Source of the DNA: Betaproteobacteria bacterium HGW-Betaproteobacteria-7
GTDB lineage: Bacteria; Pseudomonadota; Gammaproteobacteria; Burkholderiales; Rhodocyclaceae
Length of the DNA stretch: 64,000 bases
Assembly (NCBI GenBank): GCA_002840765.1
Contig: PHCE01000018.1
Coordinates: forward strand, 1 to 64,000
Direction of reading: 5' to 3'
Below the pieces are notes generated by a model, which was not told the DNA's origin, searched no databases, and was given only the letters and a program-made list of their open reading frames with translations. The position numbers and the translations under genes are program-made. Positions 54,381 through 63,023 of the stretch are shown here, piece by piece. Position 1 is the stretch's first letter, and each line of letters starts with the position of its first letter.

Positions 54381-55214
54381 TCAGTGCCGGACAGGCGCGG
54401 TGCTGTGCTGGGGCGAAACGTAGCGTTCGCCGGCATGCGCGGCGTGATTGCGGCCGAGGTCGACGTAGACGGCGAGGGTGACCAGACCGAGCGTGATGAA
54501 AAAGGCGCTGAGACTGTGCTTGGCCCAGCGCAGGCGACGGCGGCTGCGGTTGGGTGTGGTGGCGGTGAACCAGCCCCACTTGATGGCCAGCCGGTAGAGG
54601 CCGATGCTGGCATGCAGTTCGGCGGCAAACAGCAACAACAGGTAGAGCGGCCACATGCTGCCGGTCCACACGCGGTCGGCCGATTCATAGGGGCCGATCA
54701 GCGCCGGCTGGGTCAGCATGTCGTAGAGATGGATGGTGGCCATGAAGAACAGGGCAAAGCCAGTCCAGATCTGCAGCCACCATAGCGAGGTGTCGTTGTG
54801 GCGAAGGTGGTTCTTGTGATCGATGAAGGCGCGGTACTGGCGATAGCCGGCCGGGAACTTGCGCATCGCCAGCCAGGAGTGGGCGATGAAGATCACCATG
54901 ATGACGATGACCACGGCCGAGACCAGGATTGGATAGGGCTTGCCGAGGAAATAGGCGCCCTCGAAGAAGCGGGCAACGGTGTAGAAGGCCTCGTTGCTGA
55001 TCAGGATGGTCGACACGAAGAACATGTGGGCCATCAGGAAGAGCGCCAGGAACAGGCCGGAGGCGCTCTGCAGCAGGTCGAAACGGGCCGGCCAGCGGCT
55101 CTTGCGCTGGCTTTGGCGAAGCGGCATTGCCGTTGGCGCGTGGATCACCCGTTGCCCGGAGGCATCCGCGGCGAGCAGTTCGTTGCTGCCCTTGTTATCG
55201 ATCAGTGCCGTCAT
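54381..55214 (-). CDS. frdC: Fumarate reductase cytochrome b subunit
   Basis: 277 residues with five membrane helices; His residues in ARFDLLQSASGLFLALFLMAH, IAHSWLAMRKFP, ATIHLYDML and ELHASIGLYRL are candidate ligands for two haems b. Dihaem FrdC of the Wolinella type. First gene of the frdCAB operon. Confidence 0.9.
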   Translation of the reverse strand: MTALIDNKGSNELLAADASGQRVIHAPTAMPLRQSQRKSRWPARFDLLQSASGLFLALFLMAHMFFVSTILISNEAFYTVARFFEGAYFLGKPYPILVSAVVIVIMVIFIAHSWLAMRKFPAGYRQYRAFIDHKNHLRHNDTSLWWLQIWTGFALFFMATIHLYDMLTQPALIGPYESADRVWTGSMWPLYLLLLFAAELHASIGLYRLAIKWGWFTATTPNRSRRRLRWAKHSLSAFFITLGLVTLAVYVDLGRNHAAHAGERYVSPQHSTAPVRH

Positions 55215-55559
55215 GATGTTGCATCCTTGCCATTTGCCTGCTTACCGTGTGGGCGAAGCGCTGGTGACCGGCAACGACGCGACGGTGGGTAACCGTGCTC
55301 GAACGAGGCGTCCAGCATGATTGTCTCCATCACCTTTTTGTTATGGATTCACTCTAGCACAGGGATTGCACGCACTCGGGAATATTTGTTGCGGTGCAGC
55401 AATATTTCACGGTTTGCTGCCGGAATAGCCACAATAGTGGGCGACCCGGTGACTTTCGGCGGCCGTCGAAAGCAAATCGGACAGCCGGTTGCGCTGCCAT
55501 GTCCCTGTAACAACAATTCGCTAAATTCTGCAGTTTTGTTGCTCGCCATTGAAGGCAAG
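55215..55559. promoter_or_regulatory. Divergent promoter region of frdCAB and the TRAP operon
   Basis: 345 bases with no gene. It carries leader and promoter of frdC on one side and of the TatT gene on the other. AATATT occurs twice in opposite halves of a short imperfect dyad at 55381-55406, around GTTGCGGTGCAGCAA. This could be a regulator site but the match is weak. Confidence 0.4.
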
Positions 55560-56447
55560 ATGACCTCCTGGTTGCGCGTTGTACTTCTCGTTTTTGCTTG
55601 GGCGACCCTGGCGGCCTGCTCCCCCAAGCAGTTGGTCATCGGCGAACTGGCGGACGCTCTGGCGGGTCAGGGGCAGGCGGTAGAGGATGATCTGGATCTG
55701 GCGCGCGAGGCCAGTGCTTTCTACCTGAAACTTTCCGAATCGGTCTTGCGCGAGCAGCCGGAACATACGGCCCTGGCGGAATCGGTGGCTGGCGGTTTCA
55801 CCCAGTACGCCTACGCCTTTGTCGCCTTCGAGGCGGACCGGGTGGAGGAACGCGACGTCAAGGAAGCCGAACGACTGCGTCAGCGCGCCGCCCGGCTTTA
55901 CCGGCGCGCCCAGCGGCACGCCATGAAGGCCCTGGAAAACGCACATCCGGGCTTGCGGGCGGCGCTGGCCGGCCCGCCCGAGGCCATGCCGCAGCTGGCG
56001 AGGGAGGAAGTCGGGCTGGCCTATTGGGCGGCGGCGGCCTGGGGTGGCTGGATTTCACTCGGCAAGGACAACCCGGATCTGGTGGCCGATCTGCCCCTGG
56101 CCAACCGTCTTGCGCACCTGGCCTGGCAAACCGATGCGGACTGGGGGCAGGGCAGCCTGACCGGACTCCTGGCCACCTTCGAAGCCGCACGCTCTGGCGG
56201 CAGTCGCACCCAGGCACTGGCCTGGTTCGATCAAGCCATCGAGCAGTCCGCTGGGCGCAGTGCCGGTCCCCTGGTCGCCAAAGCCGAGGGACATGCCCTG
56301 CCGGCAGGCGATCGGGCGGCCTTCGACACCTTGTTGAACGACGCCCTGGCTCTACCCGAAACCGCCGATAGTCCCTTTGCCCTGCAAAACCAGGTCATGC
56401 GCCGGCGCGCTGCCTGGTTGCTGGAAAAATCCGGCGATCTGTTCTGA
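55560..56447 (+). CDS. TRAP transporter TatT-component lipoprotein
   Basis: 295 residues from the ATG at 55560. Lipobox LAACSPK, then a helical TPR-like region (REASAFYLKLSESVLREQPE, EAERLRQRAARLYRRAQRHA). This is the TatT family (Tp0956-like), a trimeric partner of TRAP P-proteins. 25 bases before the P-component gene; the T-P-QM order matches that known from Treponema. Confidence 0.85.
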   Translation: MTSWLRVVLLVFAWATLAACSPKQLVIGELADALAGQGQAVEDDLDLAREASAFYLKLSESVLREQPEHTALAESVAGGFTQYAYAFVAFEADRVEERDVKEAERLRQRAARLYRRAQRHAMKALENAHPGLRAALAGPPEAMPQLAREEVGLAYWAAAAWGGWISLGKDNPDLVADLPLANRLAHLAWQTDADWGQGSLTGLLATFEAARSGGSRTQALAWFDQAIEQSAGRSAGPLVAKAEGHALPAGDRAAFDTLLNDALALPETADSPFALQNQVMRRRAAWLLEKSGDLF

Positions 56448-56472
56448 TACCAAATCCTCAAGGAAACAAGCC

Positions 56473-57468
56473 ATGCGTTTCGTCACGCTTCTGCTTACCG
56501 TCGTGCTCATGGCGGGCAATGCCATCGCCGCCGATCAATTTCGCATCGGTACCCTGGTGCCCAAGAACTCGCTCTACCACCGCCAGTTGATGGAAATCGG
56601 CGAAGCCTGGCGCAAGGCCGAGGGCGGCGGCAAGTATCTGGTTTATCCGGACGGCAGCCAGGGCGGTGAGACCGACATCGTGCGCCGCATGCGTATCGGC
56701 CAACTGCAAGGCGGCCTGCTGTCCGTGGCCGGGCTGGAGGCCATCGAACCCTCCATCGCGGCGCTGCAGCTGATGCCCCTGATGTTCCGCAGCTGGGACG
56801 AGGTGGACCATGTGCGCGAAAAACTGCGCGCCGGGATGGAGAAGAAGTTTCTCGCCAAGGGTTTCGTCGTTCTGGCCTGGGGCGACGCCGGCTGGGTACG
56901 CTTTTTCAGCAAGCAGCCGGCGGCCGCCCCGGCCGACTATCGCGGCATGAAATTCTTCGCCTGGGGCTCCGAGGCGGCCCAGCAGGAAATCATGAAGAGC
57001 CTGGGCTACACGCCGGTGCCGCTGGAGGTCTCCGACATCCTGCCGGCAATCCAGACCGGCATGATCAATGCCGTGCCGTCCACGCCTTATTTCGCCCTGG
57101 CCACGCAGATCTACACCAGCGCCCCCTACATGCTGGATTTGAACTGGGCGCCCATCGTCGGTGCCCTGGTCATCACGCGTAAAGCCTGGGACGAGATGAG
57201 TCCGGCCGCGCAGAAGGCGGTCCAGGCTGCGGGCGTGCAGGCCGGCGACAAAATGCGCGTCCAGGCCCGCAAGGAGGTCGATGAAGCCGTCGAGGCGATG
57301 AAGAAGCGCGGCCTGATCGTGACCACGCCCAACGCCGAGCAGATGAAGGCCTGGCGCGAACTGGCCGACAAACTGTACCCGCAAATCCGTGGCAAGCTGG
57401 TGCCGGCGGATACATTCGACGAAGTGGTCGGCCATCTGGAGTCGTACCGGGCAGGCAAGGGCAAGTAA
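56473..57468 (+). CDS. TRAP transporter solute receptor (DctP family)
   Basis: 331 residues behind AGGAA. Signal peptide ending AIAA, then FRIGTLVPKNSLYHRQLMEI, a Wolinella/DctP-like ligand region with W/R positions (GDAGWVRFFSK) and ILPAIQTGMINAVPSTPYFA. Binds the transported organic ligand in the periplasm; with TatT the ligand may be hydrophobic. Confidence 0.88.
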   Translation: MRFVTLLLTVVLMAGNAIAADQFRIGTLVPKNSLYHRQLMEIGEAWRKAEGGGKYLVYPDGSQGGETDIVRRMRIGQLQGGLLSVAGLEAIEPSIAALQLMPLMFRSWDEVDHVREKLRAGMEKKFLAKGFVVLAWGDAGWVRFFSKQPAAAPADYRGMKFFAWGSEAAQQEIMKSLGYTPVPLEVSDILPAIQTGMINAVPSTPYFALATQIYTSAPYMLDLNWAPIVGALVITRKAWDEMSPAAQKAVQAAGVQAGDKMRVQARKEVDEAVEAMKKRGLIVTTPNAEQMKAWRELADKLYPQIRGKLVPADTFDEVVGHLESYRAGKGK

Positions 57469-57471
57469 GTC

Positions 57472-59286
57472 ATGACGCTGCTGCGCGGCCTTGGCCGCTT
57501 CGATGCCTGGCTGGCGGCCGGGGCGCTGGCCCTGATGCTGCTCATCCCGCTGGCCGAAATCGTCCTGCGCCCCCTGTTTGGCCGAGGCGTCGAAAATGCG
57601 CCGGTGCTGGTGCAGCATCTCGGCCTGGTTCTGGCGATGTTCGGCGCCTTGGTGGCCGAGCGAAGCGGTCATCTCACTTCGCTGGGCGCCGGACTGGCTG
57701 CTGTCGAGCATCCGCATCTGAGTCGCTTCGCCAAGTTTTTCGCCGGTGCCAGTTCGGCCGTGATCTGCGGCCTGCTGGCCCAGGCAAGCTGGACTTTCGT
57801 GATCAGCGAGATGGAAGCGCCACGCCCGCTGGCCTACGGCATTCCCGGCTGGGTCATTCAGGCGGCGATGCCGGCGGGGTTTCTCCTGCTCGGTCTGCGA
57901 CTGGGTTCGCGGCTGGCGGAAGCCTGGCCCTGGCGCATCGTGGCGGCCTTGCTGCTGCCCTTGCTGGGCTGGCTGGGCGCCGCCTATTTCGATGGCGAGA
58001 CGCTCCCGCTCTGGCCCTTCGTCGTGTGGCTGGTGGCGATCCTGTTTTGCGGCGCGCCGATTTTTGCCGTGCTCGGCGGCCTGGCCCTGGCCCTGTTCTG
58101 GCAGGAAGGCCAACCCCTGGCGGCGGTGCCGCTCAGCCACTACCAGATCACGGTCAACCCCTCGCTGCCGGCCCTGCCGCTGTTCACCCTGGCCGGCCTG
58201 ATCTTCGCCCGTACGGGTGCTGCCGGTCGCCTGGGTACGTTGTTCACCGCCCTGTTTGGTGGCGGTGCGCTGGGCACGGCGGTGGCGGCCGCGCTGCTAT
58301 GTTCATTCTTCACCGCACTCACCGGCGGTAGCGGCGTGACGATTCTGGCCCTGGGTGGGCTCCTGCTGCCGCTGCTTACCCGCGCCGGCTTTCCGGAACG
58401 GCGTGGCATCGGTCTGGTCACCAGTGCCAGCGCCCTGGGTGTGCTGCTGGCCCCTTCGGTGCCGCTGATCATGTACGCGATCATTGCCAAGGTGCCGATC
58501 AACACCATGTTCCTGGCCGGCGTGCTGCCGGCGCTGGTGATGGTGGCCTTCCTGCTTTTGGCCGGCGGCTTTCTGAGGCGCGACCTTCTCGCCCCGGTGG
58601 CCCCGGTCGAAGCACCGGTGCGACTATCCCGGCGCCGGGCAATCCTGGCGGCAAAATGGGAAATACTGGCGCCGCTGGTGGCCATCGGATCCATGGTCAG
58701 CGGCCTGGCGACGCCCATGGAGAGCGCTGCCCTGACCGCTGCCTATGCCATCCTGACGCAGATGGTGGCCCATCGTGAACTGGACCTGCGCGGCCTCGGC
58801 AGCACGCTGGTGGATTGTGTGCAGATCATCGGCGGCATCATGCTGATCCTGGGCATGGCCCTGGGGCTGACCAACTTCCTGGTCGACGCCGGCATCCCCG
58901 ACCTGGCGGTGGACTGGGTGCAGTCCGTACTGCCCAATAAATACTATTTCCTGGTCGTCCTTGTCCTGTTCCTGCTGGTCGCCGGCGCGCTGATGGAAAT
59001 CTATGCCGCCATCGTCGTCCTGGTCCCTTTGCTGCTGCCGGTAGCGCTGGCCTATGGCATCGACCCGGTGCACTTCGGCGTGATTTTCCTGGCCAGCATC
59101 GAGATCGCCTTCCTCTTCCCGCCGGCCGGCCTCAACATCTATTTCGCCTCCGCCATGTTCCGCAAGCCCTTGCGCTATGTCGCCGCTTCAGTGTTGCCGG
59201 CGGTGGGCGCCATGTTCCTCGGGGCGCTGTGCATTTCGCTGCTGCCGTTCCTGGCTACCTGGTTGCCCGATTTGCTGGGGCGGTGA
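57472..59286 (+). CDS. TRAP transporter fused DctQ-DctM permease
   Basis: 604 residues. The first 160 are the four-helix DctQ part; the rest is the DctM permease (GTLFTALFGGGALGTAVAAA, TGGSGVTILALGG, EIAFLFPPAGLNIYFASAMF). Fused QM proteins usually go with T-component systems, which agrees with TatT here. Starts 3 bases after the receptor. Confidence 0.92.
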   Translation: MTLLRGLGRFDAWLAAGALALMLLIPLAEIVLRPLFGRGVENAPVLVQHLGLVLAMFGALVAERSGHLTSLGAGLAAVEHPHLSRFAKFFAGASSAVICGLLAQASWTFVISEMEAPRPLAYGIPGWVIQAAMPAGFLLLGLRLGSRLAEAWPWRIVAALLLPLLGWLGAAYFDGETLPLWPFVVWLVAILFCGAPIFAVLGGLALALFWQEGQPLAAVPLSHYQITVNPSLPALPLFTLAGLIFARTGAAGRLGTLFTALFGGGALGTAVAAALLCSFFTALTGGSGVTILALGGLLLPLLTRAGFPERRGIGLVTSASALGVLLAPSVPLIMYAIIAKVPINTMFLAGVLPALVMVAFLLLAGGFLRRDLLAPVAPVEAPVRLSRRRAILAAKWEILAPLVAIGSMVSGLATPMESAALTAAYAILTQMVAHRELDLRGLGSTLVDCVQIIGGIMLILGMALGLTNFLVDAGIPDLAVDWVQSVLPNKYYFLVVLVLFLLVAGALMEIYAAIVVLVPLLLPVALAYGIDPVHFGVIFLASIEIAFLFPPAGLNIYFASAMFRKPLRYVAASVLPAVGAMFLGALCISLLPFLATWLPDLLGR

Positions 59287-59302
59287 GGGGGAATCCGGCT
59301 TG

Positions 59303-59327
59303 GGCTGCCCATCGTCACCGGGCAGCC
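59303..59327 (+). terminator. Possible terminator after TRAP operon
   Basis: 8-bp stem GGCTGCCC/GGGCAGCC with a 9-nt loop, 17 nt after the stop; no T-run follows. Confidence 0.45.
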
Positions 59328-59392
59328 TATGGGCAGTCGTTATAAGGCGCCCCATCTGCTAAGATTCGCCCGGTTTTTCCAGGCCCCCTTCC

Positions 59393-61330
59393 TTGTCCTC
59401 CCTTCCGGAAATCTTTTCTCCCGACGGGCCGCTGGCCAAGGCCATCCACGGCTATCGCGTACGCGAGCAGCAGGTCGAGATGGCCGAACGCATCGCCGCC
59501 GCCATCGACAGCTGTTCGGTTTTTATCGCCGAGGCCGGCACCGGCACGGGCAAGACCTTCGCCTACCTGGTGCCGGCGCTGCGTTCGGGCGGCAAGGTGA
59601 TCGTCTCGACCGGTACCAAGACCCTGCAGGACCAGCTGTTCAACAAGGACCTGCCAATGGTCCGCGAGGCGCTGAAGGCGCCGGCCAGGATTGCGCTGTT
59701 GAAGGGGCGGGCCAATTACGTCTGTCCCTACCATCTCGAACGGGCGCTGGCTGACGGCCGTTTCCTGACCCGCGAGGACGCCGCCGATGCCCGCCGCATC
59801 TCGGTCTTCGCCAAGGTCACCAAGACCGGCGACAAGGCCGAGTGCCTGGAGGTCAACGAAAACTCGCCGGTCTGGACCCATGCCACGTCGACGCGCGAGA
59901 ACTGCCTCGGCCAGGACTGCCCGGATTACAAGGACTGCTTCGTCATGCAGGCGCGGCGCGAGGCGATGGCCGCCGATCTGGTGGTGGTCAATCACCACCT
60001 GTTCTTCGCCGACGTGATGTTGCGCGACGAGGGCATGGCCGAACTGCTGCCGGCCTGCAACACGGTGATCTTCGACGAAGCGCACCAGTTGCCGGAAGTG
60101 GCGACGCTGTTCTTCGGCGACACGGTGTCGACGGCACAGGTTGTCGACCTGGCCCGCGATGCCCGCGCTGAAGGCCTGACCCATGCCCGCGACTGCCTCG
60201 AACTACAGACGGCGTCGCGCAATCTCGACAAGGTGGCACGCGACCTGCGCCTGGCTGTCGGCATCGATGCCGGCCGCTTCTCCTGGGGCCAATTGCAGGA
60301 AAGGCCGGAGTTTGACCCGGCATTGCAGGCGCTGGAAGATGAAGTCATTGCCTTTGCCGCTTTGCTCGAAAGCCAGGCCGAGCGGGCCGAAGGCCTGGAA
60401 AAGTGCTGGCAGCGCGCCGGCGATCTGGCGCGGGCGCTCGGCGAATGGCGCAAGCTGAGCGACGACGGCTACGTGCGCTGGGCCGAAGCCTTCACCCATT
60501 CGCTGCAATTGAACGCAACGCCGCTCGACGTCGCCGAGATTTTCCGCAAGCAGATGGGCGGCCATCCGCGCGCCTGGATCTTCACCTCGGCGACGCTGGC
60601 GGTGCAGGGCAAGTTCCATCATTACTGCGCCGAACTCGGTCTCGGCGAGCCGGAATCGGCCTGCTGGCACAGCCCCTTCGATTACGGCACCCAGGCCGTG
60701 CTGTACGCACCGCTGGGCATGCCCGAACCGAATTCCTACGGGTATACCGATGCCGTCGTCGATGCCGCCTTCCCGGCGGTGGTCGCGTCCGGCGGTGGCG
60801 CTTTCTTCCTGTGCACCAGCCTGCGCGCCATGCGCCGCACGCACGAGTTGTTGAAGGCGCGGCTGGAGGATGAGGGCATCGACATGCCGCTGCTGTTGCA
60901 GGGCGAGGGCAGCAAGAACGACCTGCTGCAGCGTTTTCGTCACCTCGGCAATGCCATCCTGGTCGGCAGCCAGAGTTTTTGGGAAGGGGTCGATGTGCGC
61001 GGCGAGGCGCTATCGCTGGTGGTCATCGACAAGATTCCCTTCGCCCCACCCGACGACCCGGTGCTGTCGGCGCGCATTGAGCAGATGAAGCGGCAGGGGC
61101 GCAATGCCTTCATGGAATACCAGCTGCCGCGCGCCGTGATCAACGTCAAGCAGGGTGCCGGGCGGCTGATTCGTGACGAGACCGATACCGGCGTGCTGAT
61201 GATCTGCGATCCCCGACTTCTGTCAAAGCCGTACGGTCGTCGCGTCTGGCAAAGTCTGCCACCGATGAAGCGAACCAAGGAGCTAGGCGACGTGCTCGAT
61301 TTTTTTGCCCGCAGGAACGACCGTGTTTGA
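59393..61330 (+). CDS. DinG/YoaA-family ATP-dependent DNA helicase
   Basis: 645 residues, apparently from a TTG (MSSLPEIFSPDGPLA); no ATG or GTG is near. Walker A in AEAGTGTGKTFAYL, FDEAHQ box, XPD-like Fe-S Cys set from YVCPYHLERA and NCLGQDCPDYKDCF, and helicase C motifs GSQSFWEGVDVRG and QGAGRLIRDETDTG. Superfamily 2, 5'-3' helicase. Its end overlaps the next gene by 8 nt. Confidence 0.9.
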   Translation: MSSLPEIFSPDGPLAKAIHGYRVREQQVEMAERIAAAIDSCSVFIAEAGTGTGKTFAYLVPALRSGGKVIVSTGTKTLQDQLFNKDLPMVREALKAPARIALLKGRANYVCPYHLERALADGRFLTREDAADARRISVFAKVTKTGDKAECLEVNENSPVWTHATSTRENCLGQDCPDYKDCFVMQARREAMAADLVVVNHHLFFADVMLRDEGMAELLPACNTVIFDEAHQLPEVATLFFGDTVSTAQVVDLARDARAEGLTHARDCLELQTASRNLDKVARDLRLAVGIDAGRFSWGQLQERPEFDPALQALEDEVIAFAALLESQAERAEGLEKCWQRAGDLARALGEWRKLSDDGYVRWAEAFTHSLQLNATPLDVAEIFRKQMGGHPRAWIFTSATLAVQGKFHHYCAELGLGEPESACWHSPFDYGTQAVLYAPLGMPEPNSYGYTDAVVDAAFPAVVASGGGAFFLCTSLRAMRRTHELLKARLEDEGIDMPLLLQGEGSKNDLLQRFRHLGNAILVGSQSFWEGVDVRGEALSLVVIDKIPFAPPDDPVLSARIEQMKRQGRNAFMEYQLPRAVINVKQGAGRLIRDETDTGVLMICDPRLLSKPYGRRVWQSLPPMKRTKELGDVLDFFARRNDRV

Positions 61331-62498
61331 CCGTGACGCCTTCAAGGCGGCCCTGGTGGAGGGGGCCGGGATCGATCTCGACAGCCTGTCCGTCAGCCAT
61401 CCGGCACTGATCTCGCAGGCCGCCATCGCGCTGCCGCAAGCTTCGCTGCAGGCGATGGCCGATCTGGTGGCGGCCATCGAATCAGTCGTCGCCTTGCCCG
61501 AATACCGTCGCCGCGTGCTCGCCTGGGCACCGCCCGGGGCTGGCGGCGAACTGCCGGCGCGCAGCGTCTTTTTCGGCTACGACTTCCATCTGGTCGACGG
61601 CCAGCCGCGGCTGATCGAGATCAACACCAATGCCGGTGGCGGCATGCTCAATACCCGCCTGCTGATGGCCCACGGCGCCGTTGCAGCAGCCGAGCGCATC
61701 GAGCAGGAATTCGTCGCCATGTTCCGTGAGGAATGGCGGCTGTCGCGCGGCGATGCGCCGTTGCGGCGCATCGCCATCGTCGACGAGAAGCCGGCGCAGC
61801 AGTATCTGGCACCGGAGTTCGAGCTGTTCCGTCGGCTCTTCGAGCGTCACGGCATTGCCGCCGCGATCGCCGACCCGGACGATTTCACCCGCGTCGGCAG
61901 CCAGTTGCTGCATCAGGGCGAGGTCGTCGATCTGATCTACAACCGGCTCACCGATTTTTCCCTGGATACCACGGCCAATGCCGAGCTGCGCACGGTGTTC
62001 GCCGCCGGCGGCGTGGTCGTCACTCCGTACCCGTTCGCCCACGCGCTCTACGCCAACAAGCGCAACCTGATGCTGCTCTCCGATCCGCTGGTGCTCGATG
62101 AACTCGGCGTACCGGAAGCGACCCGTGCCATCCTGCTGGCCGGCGTACCGCGCACGGTGGCGGTGCGGGCGGCGGAGGGCGAGCGTTTCTGGGCCGAGCG
62201 CAAGCGCTGGTTCTTCAAACCGGCCGCTGGCTTCGGCAGCCGTGCCGCCTATCGCGGAGACAAGTTGACCAAGCGTGTGTTCGAGGAAATCCTGCAGGGC
62301 GGTTATATCGCCCAGGAAATCGCGCTGCCGTCGGAGCATCCGGTGCTGGTCGAGGATGAGTCACAGGTGATGAAGGCCGATATCCGCGCCTATGTCTATC
62401 AGGGCCGCGTGCAGTTATTCGCTGCCCGCCTTTACCAGGGCCAGACGACCAATTTCCGTACCCCCGGCGGCGGCTTCGCGCCGGTCTTCCCGGCATGA
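61323..62498 (+). CDS. ATP-grasp-like protein of unknown function
   Basis: 391 residues from a GTG at 61323 behind AGGAACG. RLIEINTNAGGGMLNT, AIVDEKPAQQYLAPEFELFR and WFFKPAAGFGSRAAYRGDKL, QEIALPSE, MKADIRAYVYQGRVQLFAAR suggest an ATP-grasp ligase related to the glutathionylspermidine-synthase C-terminal type. No amidase half. Coupled to the helicase gene upstream. The substrate is unknown. Confidence 0.65.
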   Translation: MFDRDAFKAALVEGAGIDLDSLSVSHPALISQAAIALPQASLQAMADLVAAIESVVALPEYRRRVLAWAPPGAGGELPARSVFFGYDFHLVDGQPRLIEINTNAGGGMLNTRLLMAHGAVAAAERIEQEFVAMFREEWRLSRGDAPLRRIAIVDEKPAQQYLAPEFELFRRLFERHGIAAAIADPDDFTRVGSQLLHQGEVVDLIYNRLTDFSLDTTANAELRTVFAAGGVVVTPYPFAHALYANKRNLMLLSDPLVLDELGVPEATRAILLAGVPRTVAVRAAEGERFWAERKRWFFKPAAGFGSRAAYRGDKLTKRVFEEILQGGYIAQEIALPSEHPVLVEDESQVMKADIRAYVYQGRVQLFAARLYQGQTTNFRTPGGGFAPVFPA

Positions 62499-62507
62499 AC
62501 GCGTAAA

Positions 62508-63023
62508 ATGCAGCCCATGAAAGTATTCGGCATCGCCGGTTATTCCGGCTCCGGCAAGACCACCCTGCTGGAAAAACTGATTCCCTGTTTCACCGCCCGC
62601 GGCCTCAAGGTGTCGGTCATCAAGCACGCCCACCACGGCTTCGACATCGACCGCCCGGGCAAGGATTCCTATCGCCATCGCGAGGCCGGCGCCAGCGAGG
62701 TGCTGCTGTCCTGCCATGATCGCTGGGCCTTGATGCACGAGCGGCGCAGCGAGGGCGAGATCAGCCTGGACGAACTGCTCGGCCGCCTGGCGCCGTGCGA
62801 CCTGGTGCTGATCGAGGGGTTCAAGCAGGAACCGGTGCCGAAGCTGGAAGTCTATCGGCCGGAGAACGGCAAGCCGCCGCTGTTTCCTGAGCGCGACGAC
62901 ATCGTCGCCATCGCCACCGATGCCGCCCTCGACACCACGTTGCCGCGGCTGCCGCTCAACGATGTCGAGCGCATCGCCGAGTTCGTGATGAACCATCTTC
63001 AGTTGCAGGAGCGCCCATGCTGA
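62508..63023 (+). CDS. mobB: Molybdopterin-guanine dinucleotide biosynthesis protein B
   Basis: 171 residues from the ATG at 62508, or 168 from that at 62517 (MKVFGIAGYSGSGKTTLLEK); neither has a clear ribosome site. P-loop GYSGSGKTT, VIKHAHHGFDIDRPGKDSYRHREAGA and VLIEGFKQEPVPKLEV are typical of MobB. GTP-binding helper of the MGD cofactor pathway. Overlaps moeA by 7 nt. Confidence 0.92.
   Translation: MQPMKVFGIAGYSGSGKTTLLEKLIPCFTARGLKVSVIKHAHHGFDIDRPGKDSYRHREAGASEVLLSCHDRWALMHERRSEGEISLDELLGRLAPCDLVLIEGFKQEPVPKLEVYRPENGKPPLFPERDDIVAIATDAALDTTLPRLPLNDVERIAEFVMNHLQLQERPC

Noticed and set aside
52958..54481. 507-codon plus-strand frame over frdA
   Set aside because: The opposite strand encodes frdA with all motifs; the frame is a shadow.
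55381..55406. AATATT-flanked dyad as a defined regulator site
   Set aside because: Only the outer 6 bp pair well and no known operator is matched; reported only as part of the intergenic region.
56458..58140. 560-codon minus-strand frame over the TRAP genes
   Set aside because: Rich in Gln, His, Arg and Gly with no domain; antisense to clear receptor and permease genes.
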